Shown one piece after another: positions 17,798 through 26,972 of a DNA stretch of 64,000 nt. The notes below the pieces were generated by a model. It was not told the DNA's origin, searched no databases, and saw nothing but the letters and a program-made list of their open reading frames with translations. The DNA lies in contig JAYRVH010000057.1 in NCBI GenBank assembly GCA_041918615.1, positions 1 through 64,000 on the forward strand, read 5' to 3'. Position 1 is the first letter of the stretch; every line of letters starts with the position of its first letter. Source of the stretch: JAEUJM01 sp041918615. Lineage in GTDB: Bacteria; Actinomycetota; Acidimicrobiia; Acidimicrobiales; DATDAH01. The position numbers and the translations under genes are program-made.

Positions 17798-18540
17798 TGC
17801 CCCACCAGGTGACCCCTGGGCGACGCGCCCTCGTCACCGGGGGCAGCAGCGGGATCGGGCTGGCCGTGGCCACGATGCTGGTCGGGCGCGGCTACGAGGT
17901 CGTCCTCAACGCTCGTCGCGCCGGCCCGCTGGAAACGGCGGCCGAGTCGATCGGCGCCCGGTTCGCAGTCGGCGACTGTGCCGTCGAGGCCGATGTCGCA
18001 TCGCTCGTCGAGGCCGCCGGCCCGGTCGACCTGCTGGTCCACGCGGCGGGGATGATGGCCGGCACGTTCGTCCGCAAGGAGTCGGTGGCCACCTTCGACG
18101 CCGTCGTCGCGGCCAACCTGCGCTCGGCGTTCCTCGTCAGCGCGGTGGTGCTGCAGGCGATGCCCGCCGGCGGGCGCATCATCTTCCTGTCGTCCTCGTC
18201 GGCGCACGCCCCGCAGCCGGGCAAGGCGGCCTACTCGGCGTCGAAGGCCGCGCTCAACGCCTTCGCCCTGGCCCTCGCCGGCGAGGTGGAGCGCGACGGC
18301 ATCGCCGTGCACACCGTCACCCCCGCGCCCGTGGCCACTCCCATGCTCGATGATGTCCACTTCCCCATGCACGCGCTCGATGCGGACCAGGTCGCGGCCG
18401 CGGTCGTCTGGCTCGACACCCTCGACCCGTCGGTCGTCCTCCCCGAGCTCGAGCTTCGCGCGGCGACCGTCGGGCCCTTCGCCCCCGAGCTCTTCGTCCC
18501 CGACGCCGCCCTGGCGTTGGGCCGCACCGAGGCCCCCTGA
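17797..18540 (+). CDS. Short-chain dehydrogenase/reductase
   Basis: 247 residues from ATG 17797. Cofactor loop GGSSGIGLAVATML, HAAG in place of NNAG, SSSSAHAPQPGKAAYSASK giving the Ser and YSASK active site. The basic residue in NARRAG after the second strand suggests NADP(H) preference. Last gene of the site C operon; substrate unknown. Confidence 0.85.
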   Translation: MPHQVTPGRRALVTGGSSGIGLAVATMLVGRGYEVVLNARRAGPLETAAESIGARFAVGDCAVEADVASLVEAAGPVDLLVHAAGMMAGTFVRKESVATFDAVVAANLRSAFLVSAVVLQAMPAGGRIIFLSSSSAHAPQPGKAAYSASKAALNAFALALAGEVERDGIAVHTVTPAPVATPMLDDVHFPMHALDADQVAAAVVWLDTLDPSVVLPELELRAATVGPFAPELFVPDAALALGRTEAP

Positions 18541-18558
18541 CGAGAAGAGAGTGGGCTC

Positions 18559-19005
18559 CTACCGACCGATGACCTGAAGGTCGAGCCCCAACTCTGTCGC
18601 CGCCTGGCGAAAGGGTCCCGAGGCGCTGTCCGCTTCGGCGAACAGGATTCGCCAGTCATGGATCACCGCGGCGGCGATGGTCTCGGCCTGGAGCAGCGAC
18701 AGGGCGTAGGTGTTCTGGATCGCTGCAGCGGCGCGAATCGTCGGCCGTGGGTCGACGATGGCGAGAACTGCGGGGTCCGGATCAGCGAGCCGGTCGTGCA
18801 GGATGGCCTGATCCGTTGCTGACAGGGCTTCGACCAGGCGGCTGAACCGTCCACGCACCGCCAAGCGACCTGGCCCCGGATCGAGTAGCGCCCGGGTGAG
18901 CCGGTACGCACGACTGTAGGTCAGCGCAAGGGTTTCAGATTCGACCTGTTGTGGTGCCTGTTCGACCAGTCGGAGCAACGCGAGGTACTCGTCGGCGACG
19001 ATCAT
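18559..19005 (-). CDS. Small protein, possible PIN-like toxin of a TA pair
   Basis: 148 residues from ATG 19005. The N-terminus MIVADEYLALLRLVE has the strand-acid-helix pattern of PIN-domain ribonucleases (acid at position 5), and the end has HDWRILFAEAD followed by AATELGLDLQVIG, like the final acid and C-terminal helix/strand. I do not see all canonical PIN residues, so assignment is tentative. Encoded 19 bp after a 64-residue ORF on the same strand, the toxin/antitoxin layout. It points away from the catabolic operons and ends convergent with the SDR gene. Confidence 0.55.
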   Translation of the reverse strand: MIVADEYLALLRLVEQAPQQVESETLALTYSRAYRLTRALLDPGPGRLAVRGRFSRLVEALSATDQAILHDRLADPDPAVLAIVDPRPTIRAAAAIQNTYALSLLQAETIAAAVIHDWRILFAEADSASGPFRQAATELGLDLQVIGR

Positions 19006-19024
19006 GGGGACCTTGGGCCCCCGG

Positions 19025-19219
19025 TCAGCCTGCGAGCTCGGGTTCGTTTGCGGCGAGCTCGGCGAGTGCGGCCTTCAGCGTCCCGTCGGTGGCCACCCTC
19101 GCGAGATACTTGGAGCCTTCCTGGCTCAGCTCGCCAGGGTGATCGAGCGTGTCATGGCCACCGCTCGGTTCGGCCAAGCTCCGAAGCCAGTCGCGCAGCT
19201 CACGATCCATGGTGTCCAT
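19025..19219 (-). CDS. Small protein, possible antitoxin partner
   Basis: 64 residues starting MDTMDRELRDWLRSLAEP, charged and helical, no recognised DNA-binding domain. It immediately precedes the PIN-like gene. Coding status rests on position and codon pattern only. ATG 19210 is an alternative start. Confidence 0.45.
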   Translation of the reverse strand: MDTMDRELRDWLRSLAEPSGGHDTLDHPGELSQEGSKYLARVATDGTLKAALAELAANEPELAG

Positions 19220-19312
19220 TGTGCCCGCTGGGGCCGAGCGCCGTCGATGGGTGCCGAGGTCAGGCGATCCGGCCGCCTCCTGTGAGAGCCCAACCAGCCC
19301 TCGGGGCTCGGG

Positions 19313-21034
19313 TCAGGTCTGGACCCGGGCGCCGGCGGTGAGGTCGGCGGCCAATGCCGCGAGCGCCCTTCGGTCGGGCTTCTGGCTGGTCATGTAGGGG
19401 ACGTCGGCGGCGGCGATGGGGAAGATGTGCGCCGGCAGCTTGTACGACGAGAGCAGGTCCCGGAGCTCTGCCTGGAGGGCGGCGGGCGCCCGCGCGGACA
19501 CGACCAACGCCACCACCTCCTGGTCGTGGACGGGGTGGTCGGCGCCGAAGACGAACGCCGCGCGCACGTCGTCGAGCGACAGGATCGCATTCTCGACCTC
19601 GGCCGGGGCCACGTTGGCGCCCTTGGTCTTGATCAGGTCGGACTGGCGGCCGGTGAAGAAGAACCAGCCGTCACGGAACAGGCCGCGGTCGCCGGTGTGG
19701 TACCAGCCGTCGGCATCGAAGACCTCCGAGCGTTCGCGCTTGTGGAGGCCGAGCATCATGCTGTAACCCCGCACCCAGACCTCGCCCTCCACTCCCTCGC
19801 CGACGTCGTTGCCCTCGGCATCGACGATCCGGTGCATCACCCCGGGCACCTCGTGACCGAACGTGCCCCGGTACTGCTCGGTGGTGCCGTGGAGATCCTC
19901 GTCGCGGGTCCAGAAGGTGTGGGGCCCGCCGGTCTCGGACATCCCGAGCGCGGTGACGCCGAGACCCGGGTCCGTGGGACGGGCCTCGGGCGGGCGGCCG
20001 CCGTAGAACGTGCCGAGCCGGAGCGCGGACAGGTCGGTCGTGGCGAAGTCGGGGTGGGCGGTCAGGGCGTCGCCCATGCTGGGCCACGCGCTCACACACG
20101 TCACCTGCTCGCGTTCCAGCAGGGCGAGGGCGCTGCCGGCGTCCATGCGGTCCTGCGTGACGAACGCGCCGCCGACCGACAGCGCCCGCAGCAGGGTGAA
20201 CGAGAAGCCACCGACCCAGCACAGCGGCATCGGGGTCCAGATGCGGTCGGTGGGCTCGAGCCCGGACATCGCCGCCAGGTTGCGGGCATGGCGCAGCAGG
20301 GGCCCGTGGCCGTGCACCACGCCCTTGGGCTCGCCGGTGGAGCCCGACGTATAGGTGATCAGCATCGGGTCGGCCGGGGTGACATCGTCCTCCATGGCCC
20401 GCACGACCGCGGCCAGCGCTGGGTCGACGGGCATCGCGAGATCCGTGTCGAGGGTGGCCCCGACGCCCGTGGGCGCCCACGGCACCTCGGCGTCGTCCCA
20501 GAACAGGACCCGCCGCAGCTGGGGCAGCTCGGCCACCAGGTGGGGTGCATCCGGGTCGCCATCGGCCAGCCCGGGGGCGATGTCGAGCAGGCGGGCCACG
20601 TAGTCGTGGGGGGCGAATCCCGGTGTCGCTATGAGCGTGCCCACGTCGGCGTGGCGCAGCATCGTGGCCAGCTCGGGCGTCTTGTAGAACGTGTTGACGG
20701 GCGTCGATACTGCGCCGATCCGGGTGATCGCGGCCCATGCCACCACCCAGCCCACGCCGTTCGGCAGCAGTGTGCCGACGTGGGTGCCCTTCCCGACGCC
20801 CAGGGCCACCAGCCGAGCGGCGAGGGCGGCCGACCGGCGGTCGAGGTCGGCATAGGTGAGCCGCTCGTCGAGGTCGGCCGCCGCCAGGTTGTCGGGGTGG
20901 CGGGCCATCGCATGTCGGAACAGCCCCGGCACCGTCGGGACGTGCTCCGGCCACGTCGGATGGTCCGACCCCGACCAAGCGGCCCCCGCGGCCGTCCTCC
21001 TGACCTCCATCTCTGCAAGGTAGTCGGGGGTCAT
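19313..21034 (-). CDS. Acyl-CoA synthetase (AMP-binding, ANL superfamily)
   Basis: 573 residues from ATG 21034. P-loop YTSGSTGEPKGVVHGHG, the A5 region MSETGGPHTFW, YHTGDRGLFRDGW and GANVAPAEVE, with the late catalytic lysine in SQKPDRRAL. It activates a carboxylic acid with ATP and ligates CoA. The start overlaps the stop of the second synthetase upstream (ATGA), so the two are co-expressed. Length and the CWVGGF substrate-side segment fit a medium-chain or cyclic-acid ligase. Confidence 0.88.
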   Translation of the reverse strand: MTPDYLAEMEVRRTAAGAAWSGSDHPTWPEHVPTVPGLFRHAMARHPDNLAAADLDERLTYADLDRRSAALAARLVALGVGKGTHVGTLLPNGVGWVVAWAAITRIGAVSTPVNTFYKTPELATMLRHADVGTLIATPGFAPHDYVARLLDIAPGLADGDPDAPHLVAELPQLRRVLFWDDAEVPWAPTGVGATLDTDLAMPVDPALAAVVRAMEDDVTPADPMLITYTSGSTGEPKGVVHGHGPLLRHARNLAAMSGLEPTDRIWTPMPLCWVGGFSFTLLRALSVGGAFVTQDRMDAGSALALLEREQVTCVSAWPSMGDALTAHPDFATTDLSALRLGTFYGGRPPEARPTDPGLGVTALGMSETGGPHTFWTRDEDLHGTTEQYRGTFGHEVPGVMHRIVDAEGNDVGEGVEGEVWVRGYSMMLGLHKRERSEVFDADGWYHTGDRGLFRDGWFFFTGRQSDLIKTKGANVAPAEVENAILSLDDVRAAFVFGADHPVHDQEVVALVVSARAPAALQAELRDLLSSYKLPAHIFPIAAADVPYMTSQKPDRRALAALAADLTAGARVQT

Positions 21035-22590
21035 CCGGCGATGAGGGCCGCCACCGCGGTGCGGTCGACCTTGCCCATCGCGTTGCGGGGGAGTGAGGCG
21101 ACGATCACCAATCGCTCGGGAACCTTGTACCGCGCCAACTCGCCGCGGCAGCGGTCGAGGATCTCGTCCTCGGTCAAGGCGCTGCCCTCGTCCAACTCGA
21201 CCACGGCCTCGACCCGTTCGCCCAGGCGCTCGTCGGCCGTGCCGGTCACGGCGCTACCGGCCACACCGTCGATCGCGTGGAGCACGCGCTCGACCTCGGC
21301 GGGGTAGACGCTCGCGCCACCCCGGACGATGACCAGGTTCTTCCGGTCACGGAGGTGCAGCCACCCGTCGCGGTCGAGCATCCCGACATCGCCGGTGCGT
21401 ACCCGGCCGTCGGCGAAGGTGGCCGCCGAGGCTTCGGGGCGGTTCCAGTAGCCGAGGGGCGGGCGGTAGACGCCCGCAAAGGGGCCGTCCGACGTCGGCG
21501 CCAGGCAGATCTCGCCCACGCCGCCGGGGGCCACGGGCTGCCCGTCGTCGGCCAGCACCCGCACATCGAGGTGGGGGAGCACCCTGCCGCTGGCGCCGGG
21601 GACGTGGGTGCCGTCCGGCGGGTCGATGCTCACCACGGTGGGCGCCTCGGACAGGCCGTAGGTGCCGATCGGGGGCAGGCCGAACTTCGCGGCGAAGGCG
21701 GACCGCAGCGCCTCGGGCAGTTCGGCGCCCCCCGACCACACCTCCGAGAGCGTGGCCAGGGCCTCCGGCGCGACCGTGTCGTGGTGGGCCAGGCTGTGCA
21801 GGATCGGCGGGGGGCCATTCCACACCGTGACCCGCTCGCGCTCGACCCAGTCGGCCACCCCCTCGGCGTGGACCTGGTCCATGACCACCGTGGTGCCGCC
21901 GGCCTGGGCGACGAGCAGGGTCGTGAGCACCATCATGTTGAGGATGGTGAGCGGGAGGCAGTCCCCCTTGCGGAGGCTCGGGTCATAGCCGCGACTGGCG
22001 ACCAGCACCCTGCCGGGGGTCAGCAGGTTGTACTGCGAGAGGACGGCGGCCTTGGGCCGACCGGTGGTGCCGCTGGTGTAGGCGAGACCGGCGGGCGCAT
22101 CGACATCGACCGGGGGGAGGTCGTCACGTCGGGGTGCCGACGTCCATGCGGCCCGCCACTCGCCTTCCGCGACGACGAGACCGAGGTCGGCGAGGCCGTC
22201 GCGTCGGGGGTCGAGCGACGTCATGGTGGCCGCGTCGCACAGGAGCAACGACGATCCCGAGTCGGTGAGCAGGTAGGCCTTCTCCGGGGGCGCCAGTGCC
22301 TGGTTGACCCCCACCCAGATCGCGCCGAGGCGCATCGCACCGTGGAACGCCAAGACGATGTCGGCCTCGTTGGCGAGCGAGGCGGCCACGCGGTCACCGG
22401 GTCGCACGCCGAGGTCCGACAGCGCCCCGGCCGCACGTGCGCACGCCTCGTCGAGCTCGGCATAGGTCCAGCGTCCCCGTCGGGTGACCAGCGCTTCACG
22501 GCCCGGGGCCTCCGCCAGTGCCGGGGCGAACACACGGGAGATGCCGTCCCGTCTTTCGAACACCGGCGTCATGTTCGTATGATCGTCCAT
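21031..22590 (-). CDS. Acyl-CoA synthetase (AMP-binding)
   Basis: 519 residues. Start ATG 22590 (MDDHTN) with GAGG just upstream; ATG 22572 is possible and a longer frame runs into the divergent gene. Motifs: AYTSGTTGRPKAAVLS, TYGLSEAPTV, VRTGDVGMLDRDGW, VYPAEVERVLH and the late lysine in MGKVDRTAV. Divergent from the synthetase at 22646, with only 55 bp between starts, so both probably share a regulatory region. Confidence 0.88.
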   Translation of the reverse strand: MDDHTNMTPVFERRDGISRVFAPALAEAPGREALVTRRGRWTYAELDEACARAAGALSDLGVRPGDRVAASLANEADIVLAFHGAMRLGAIWVGVNQALAPPEKAYLLTDSGSSLLLCDAATMTSLDPRRDGLADLGLVVAEGEWRAAWTSAPRRDDLPPVDVDAPAGLAYTSGTTGRPKAAVLSQYNLLTPGRVLVASRGYDPSLRKGDCLPLTILNMMVLTTLLVAQAGGTTVVMDQVHAEGVADWVERERVTVWNGPPPILHSLAHHDTVAPEALATLSEVWSGGAELPEALRSAFAAKFGLPPIGTYGLSEAPTVVSIDPPDGTHVPGASGRVLPHLDVRVLADDGQPVAPGGVGEICLAPTSDGPFAGVYRPPLGYWNRPEASAATFADGRVRTGDVGMLDRDGWLHLRDRKNLVIVRGGASVYPAEVERVLHAIDGVAGSAVTGTADERLGERVEAVVELDEGSALTEDEILDRCRGELARYKVPERLVIVASLPRNAMGKVDRTAVAALIAG

Positions 22591-22645
22591 CGGGAGCCTC
22601 TGGTCCACGTGGAGCCCGCGTACGACGAAGGGGGAGCGCGAGTCG

Positions 22646-24364
22646 ATGGACGATGACCTCGGGCGCGCCACGATGACCACGTTCGCCGGCCCGGCCCTGG
22701 ACACGGTGGACGGGATCGGCGCGCTCACCCTGGGCGGGTTCCTCACGGAGGTGAGCGCCGCGCACGCCGACCGCGAGGCCCTCGTCTTCGACGACCCGCT
22801 CCTCGACGGCACGACCGTGCGCTGGTCCTACCGCGATCTGGAACGGGAATCCCGTCGGATCGCGGCAGCACTGGTCGAGCGGGGTGTCGGCCATGGCACG
22901 AGGGTCGCCATCGTGATGGGCAACCGTCCCGAGGCGGTGGCCGCCATGTTCGGCATCGCGCTCGCCGGCGGGGTGGCCGTGCCCCTGTCGACCTTCTCGA
23001 CGCCGCGCGAGCTCCGCGACCTCGTCGCCGCGTCTGCGGTCACGGGCGTGCTCACGCAGCGGATGCTGCTGGGCGCCGCGCTCGGCGCCGACGTGGACGG
23101 ACTGGTGGGCGATCCGCACCTGCCCTTCCTCCGGTGGAGCGTCGCGGTCGGCGCCCCGGGCTGGGAGACCTTCCTCGCCGGTGGCGGACCCCACGCCGCG
23201 GTGGTCACGGCCCGCGCGCCGGCCATCTTCCCCGGCGATCCGGGCCTGGTGCTGTTCAGCTCGGGGACGACCAGCACCCCCAAGGGCATGGTGCACCTGC
23301 ACCGTGCCCCCACGCTGCAGTTCTGGCTCCACGCCGACATCTTCCGGCGGGTGCCTGGCTCGCGGGTATGGGCACCCCTCCCGCTGTTCTGGACGGCGGG
23401 CCTCACCACCGCCCTCGGGGCCACGTTGGCGGGCGGCGGCTGCTTCGTCATGCAGGAGACCTTCGACGCCGGCGACGCCCTCCGCCTCCTCGAACGTGAG
23501 GCGGTCACGGAGCCCTACACGCTGCCGCACCAGGCGGCCGCCCTGGCCGAGCACCCCGACTGGGAGGCCACCGACCTGTCGTCGCTGCGCGAGGTGTACG
23601 GGAAGTCGGTCTTCACCCGCCACCGCACCGTCGAGGGCGACACGACGTGGACGATGCCGATCGCCTACGGCCTGTCCGAGACCTGCGCCAGCATCGTGAG
23701 CCACCGGTGGAGCAACACGCGCGACGAGATGAGGGCCAGCACCGGTCGGCTCCAGCCCGGGGTACGGCTCCGGATCATCGACCCCGCCAGCGGCACGGTC
23801 CTCGGTCCCGGCCAGGGTGGCGAGCTCGCGGTCGCCGGCCCGACGGTGATGGACCACTACCTCGGCTCGACCCGCGAGGAGACGTTCGACGCCGACGGGT
23901 TCCTGCACACCGGGGATGCGGGCTACGTCGACGCCGACGGTGCCGTCCATTGGACGGGTCGTCGCACCGAGATGATCAAGACCGCCGGCGCGAACGTGTC
24001 CCCGGCCGAGCTCGAGTTCGCGCTGCGCGCCTTCCCGGGCCTCCGGCGGGCACGAGTGCTGGGTCTGCCGGACCACCGCCTGGGCGAGGCGGTCACCCTG
24101 TGCGTCGAGATGGTCGATGGCGCCACGACCACCGCCGAGGAGCTGCGGTCGTTCCTCGCCGCCCGCGTCGCGACGTACAAGGTGCCGCGCCAGGTCCTGT
24201 TCTTCGGCCCGGGCGAGCTGCCCACCACGGGCAGCGACGCCAAGGTCCGCGATGATGCGCTCATCGCCATGGTCATGCGCCGCCTCGACGCCCAGGCCGA
24301 CACCCGTCCGAACACCGATCTCCTGAACACCGATCTCCCGACGACCGCAAGCGAGGAGCCCTGA
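22646..24364 (+). CDS. Acyl-CoA synthetase (AMP-binding)
   Basis: 572 residues from ATG 22646, GAAGGGGG upstream. FSSGTTSTPKGMVHLHR P-loop, YGLSETCASI, LHTGDAGYVDADG, GANVSPAELE and late lysine in TGSDAKVRDDAL. Third ligase of this cluster. Its C-terminal tail after residue 550 is a short repeated NTDL stretch produced by a 15-bp duplication (24311-24340). The stop overlaps the MaoC-like gene start. Confidence 0.88.
   Translation: MDDDLGRATMTTFAGPALDTVDGIGALTLGGFLTEVSAAHADREALVFDDPLLDGTTVRWSYRDLERESRRIAAALVERGVGHGTRVAIVMGNRPEAVAAMFGIALAGGVAVPLSTFSTPRELRDLVAASAVTGVLTQRMLLGAALGADVDGLVGDPHLPFLRWSVAVGAPGWETFLAGGGPHAAVVTARAPAIFPGDPGLVLFSSGTTSTPKGMVHLHRAPTLQFWLHADIFRRVPGSRVWAPLPLFWTAGLTTALGATLAGGGCFVMQETFDAGDALRLLEREAVTEPYTLPHQAAALAEHPDWEATDLSSLREVYGKSVFTRHRTVEGDTTWTMPIAYGLSETCASIVSHRWSNTRDEMRASTGRLQPGVRLRIIDPASGTVLGPGQGGELAVAGPTVMDHYLGSTREETFDADGFLHTGDAGYVDADGAVHWTGRRTEMIKTAGANVSPAELEFALRAFPGLRRARVLGLPDHRLGEAVTLCVEMVDGATTTAEELRSFLAARVATYKVPRQVLFFGPGELPTTGSDAKVRDDALIAMVMRRLDAQADTRPNTDLLNTDLPTTASEEP
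24311..24340 (+). repeat. 15-bp tandem duplication in a gene tail
   Basis: AACACCGATCTCCTG followed by AACACCGATCTCCCG, 14 of 15 identical, in frame, adding NTDLL/NTDLP to the C-terminus of the acyl-CoA synthetase. Confidence 0.85.
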
Positions 24365-25530
24365 TGCCCGATCCCGTGCTCGACACGTCCGACCTCGACC
24401 GCCACATGGGTGTGCCGATGCGCGCCGGCGAGCTCAACGACGATGTCGCCGCGAGCGACATCCGCCGGTGGGCGCAGGCGATGCACTACCCCAACCCGCT
24501 GCACTACGACGCCCGCTGGGCGGCCGAGAGCCGCTTCGGCGGCCTGGTCGCCCCCCAGTCGTTCACCGTGGCCACCGACACCAGCCACGGCTGCTCACCG
24601 GCCCAGGTGGGTCGCATCCCCGACTCGCACCTCATCTTCGGCGGCGACGAGTGGTGGTTCTTCGGGCCGCGGATCGTCCCCGGTGACCATCTCGTGTGCC
24701 ACCGCATGCCGTACGACTACAAGGTCACCGAGACCAGCTTCGCCGGGCCAACCTGCTTCCAGCGGGGCGACACGCTGTACATCAACCAGCGGGGCGAGCG
24801 GGTCGCGCAGCAGCGGTCGACCGCCATCCGCTACCCGGTGCGAGAGGCCAAGCAGAAGAAGGTCTTCGACGAGGCCCGTGACCCCGAGTGGACCGATGCC
24901 GACCTGGCCGACCTCGAGGCCCGCAAGCTGGCGTTCATCGACCAGATCCAGTCGCTCGGCCACGACAAGCGCCCGTTCTCGTCGGTGGCGGTCGGCGACC
25001 GGCTGGCCGAGCACGTGCTCGGACCACACAGCCTGGCCAGCTTCACCACCGAGTGGCGGGCCTTCCCGATGACGACGTGGGGGGGTATGAAGACCGGTCC
25101 CACGACGGTGAGCGCGCTCGAGCTCGGGTACACCAGGGAGATGGCCGGCCACGAGGGTGACAAGCGGATGGAGCGCACCAACCCCGAGCTGACCGACGGC
25201 GCGTACCACGGGCCCTCCCGTGGCCACCTCCAGCCCCGCTGGGCGCAGCACGTCGGCATGGCCCGCGGCTACGGCTATGGCGCATCGATGGGCGCGTGGG
25301 TCATCGACTACGTGGCGGCGTGGGCGGGGGAGTGGGGCGAGATCGTGCACTCGGACGCGCAGTACCGCAACCCGGCGTTCACCGGCGATGCCACCTTCCT
25401 CGCCGGCGAGGTCGTCGACACGCGGGTCGAGCGGCGTCAGAGCCTGGCCATCGTCAAGGTCGAGCTCACCAACCAGACCGGCGCGACCATGGCCAAGGCC
25501 ACGGTCGACGTGAAGCTCCCCGTCGATTGA
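24364..25530 (+). CDS. MaoC/FAS1-like hotdog-fold dehydratase
   Basis: 388 residues from ATG 24364 (TGATG overlap). The N-terminal half (AMHYPNPLHYDARWAAES, GGLVAPQSF) matches the FAS1-like/MaoC dehydratase hotdog. The C-terminal half ends with a second hotdog-like unit (MGAWVIDYVAAWAGEWG, then NPAFTGDATF). Likely hydrates a 2-enoyl-CoA, complementing the ACADs. Paired with the synthetase in one operon; convergent with the TetR gene. Confidence 0.8.
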   Translation: MPDPVLDTSDLDRHMGVPMRAGELNDDVAASDIRRWAQAMHYPNPLHYDARWAAESRFGGLVAPQSFTVATDTSHGCSPAQVGRIPDSHLIFGGDEWWFFGPRIVPGDHLVCHRMPYDYKVTETSFAGPTCFQRGDTLYINQRGERVAQQRSTAIRYPVREAKQKKVFDEARDPEWTDADLADLEARKLAFIDQIQSLGHDKRPFSSVAVGDRLAEHVLGPHSLASFTTEWRAFPMTTWGGMKTGPTTVSALELGYTREMAGHEGDKRMERTNPELTDGAYHGPSRGHLQPRWAQHVGMARGYGYGASMGAWVIDYVAAWAGEWGEIVHSDAQYRNPAFTGDATFLAGEVVDTRVERRQSLAIVKVELTNQTGATMAKATVDVKLPVD

Positions 25531-25567
25531 CGGGTGCGGGGCCGGGCGCGGACGTGGCGCCGGTCGC

Positions 25568-25587
25568 CGGGTCGGCCGGCTGACCCG
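25568..25587. terminator. Palindrome between convergent genes, candidate bidirectional terminator
   Basis: CGGGTCGGCCGGCTGACCCG is a near-perfect 20-bp inverted repeat (one mismatched symmetric pair) in the 72-bp gap between the dehydratase stop and the TetR stop. No U-tract on either side. Confidence 0.45.
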
Positions 25588-25602
25588 TCGCGCCGAGCGG
25601 GA

Positions 25603-26907
25603 TCAGGCGGGGACGGCGGGCGTCGAGCCGCTCGAACCGAGGATGCCCCGCTCGATCAGGTGCTGCGCGGCGGCGATCGCGGGCGCCTCGTCGAGGTCGC
25701 TCAGCACCACCACGGTGTACGGGACCCGTTCGATGATCGCGAGCAGCGCGACGGCGTCGACGGCGGTGTCGCCGAATCCCCGGGTGTGGACCAGGCGTCC
25801 GAGCCGATCGAAGAACACCACCATGAGCTCGAGCGACATGGTGGACACGCCGGGGTCGGCGAGCTCGATCTCCTGCCAGGCGCTGATGACGCCCCCGTTC
25901 GACCGGTAGGCGTCGAACCACAGCCGGAGCCATTCGTCGAGGGGGCCGTCGGGTGCGGTGGGGAACGAGTCGACGAGGTCGGCCATGTGGCGGCCGGCGT
26001 CGAGTGCGAGGGTGCGGAACAGGTGGTCGGTGCTCTCGAAGTACTGGTAGAAGGTGCCGTGCGAGCAGCCGGCCTCCTCGACGACGTCGTCGACCCGGGT
26101 GGCGTGATAGCCGCGTCGGGGCAGCACCGTGCCGGCGGCGTCGAGGAGCCGCCGGCGGGTGGCGATGCCTCGGGGGCGCAGGTGGCGGTCCTGTTGGCCC
26201 GCCGTGGATTCTCTCGGCCACGTCGGCCACGCCTTCGACGGTGGGTCGACCGTCGGCCCGGCATTGACGGCGGCGATGGGCCCGTGGATCACCCGATGGA
26301 CGGTCGACGCCAACGCTCGGGTGAATCGTGGGCGGGGGATCGAGAACAGCCCGAGCAGCCAGTAGTGGACGCTGCGGAGGATCATGGCGACGGTTGCCTC
26401 GGCCAGCACCCGCACATCGAGGCCGCTCGGCACGCCACCGTGTCGGGGATCAGCATCGTCGAGCACCTGTTGCATGCGGATCGTCAGGGGTCGGGGCAGT
26501 GGTCGGTCGGGCCGGTTGTCACGGAACGCGGTCGGGAACGACACCAGGACCGGCCGGTAGGACTGCTGCAGTTCGACCAGGGCATCGAGCCAACGGTCGA
26601 GGGTCGCCACGCCACGCTGGTCGGGAGCGATCTCGGCGAGTTGGTCGGCCAGGGCGGCCAGCTCGCGTCCCAGGTGTCCAGCGAGGTGCCAGAAGACGTC
26701 GTCCTTGCTGGCGAAGTACTGGTAGAACGCGGGACGCGAGCACCCTGCTGCGGTGGCGATGAGCTCGACCTTGGCGTCGTGGAAACCGTGTTCGGCGAAG
26801 ACCGCCATCGCGGCGGTCAGGATCGATTGCTGGGTGGTCGCCCCACGAGCCCCAACCTCGGGGTTGTCGCCGAAGGGCGACCTCCGCACGACCGCCCCGT
26901 CGTCCAT
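25603..26907 (-). CDS. Double-TetR transcriptional regulator, Mce3R-like architecture
   Basis: 434 residues from ATG 26907 holding two complete TetR units in one chain. Unit 1: HTH at about 26-66 (SILTAAMAVFAEHG ... GCSRPAFYQYFASKDD) and ligand domain to about 210. Unit 2: HTH at about 249-294 (RRRLLDAAGTVLPRRGYHAT ... CSHGTFYQYFES) and a second ligand domain. M. tuberculosis Mce3R is the known precedent for a tandem TetR and controls lipid-related genes. Last gene of the operon P450 - EchA - CoA-transferase; a 10/12 copy of the shared palindrome lies 13 bp before its start (26921). Likely the local repressor of the CTRACR-N4-YGTYAG sites; not proven. Confidence 0.88.
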   Translation of the reverse strand: MDDGAVVRRSPFGDNPEVGARGATTQQSILTAAMAVFAEHGFHDAKVELIATAAGCSRPAFYQYFASKDDVFWHLAGHLGRELAALADQLAEIAPDQRGVATLDRWLDALVELQQSYRPVLVSFPTAFRDNRPDRPLPRPLTIRMQQVLDDADPRHGGVPSGLDVRVLAEATVAMILRSVHYWLLGLFSIPRPRFTRALASTVHRVIHGPIAAVNAGPTVDPPSKAWPTWPRESTAGQQDRHLRPRGIATRRRLLDAAGTVLPRRGYHATRVDDVVEEAGCSHGTFYQYFESTDHLFRTLALDAGRHMADLVDSFPTAPDGPLDEWLRLWFDAYRSNGGVISAWQEIELADPGVSTMSLELMVVFFDRLGRLVHTRGFGDTAVDAVALLAIIERVPYTVVVLSDLDEAPAIAAAQHLIERGILGSSGSTPAVPA

Positions 26908-26920
26908 GGTGGCCACGGTA

Positions 26921-26936
26921 GTGACGGTCGTGTCGG
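26921..26936 (-). promoter_or_regulatory. Weak copy of the palindromic operator, site G
   Basis: GTGACGGTCGTGTCGG matches CTRACR-N4-YGTYAG at 10 of 12 positions, in the 65-bp gap upstream of the tandem-TetR start. Position suggests autoregulation; the match alone could be chance. Confidence 0.35.
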
Positions 26937-26972
26937 CCGACGGGCCTCGGCGTGCGTGGGGCGACACCGGCC

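Noticed and set aside
19427..21307. Long plus-strand open frame across the acyl-CoA synthetases
   Set aside because: Antisense shadow of two genes with clear AMP-binding motifs; no recognisable protein features.
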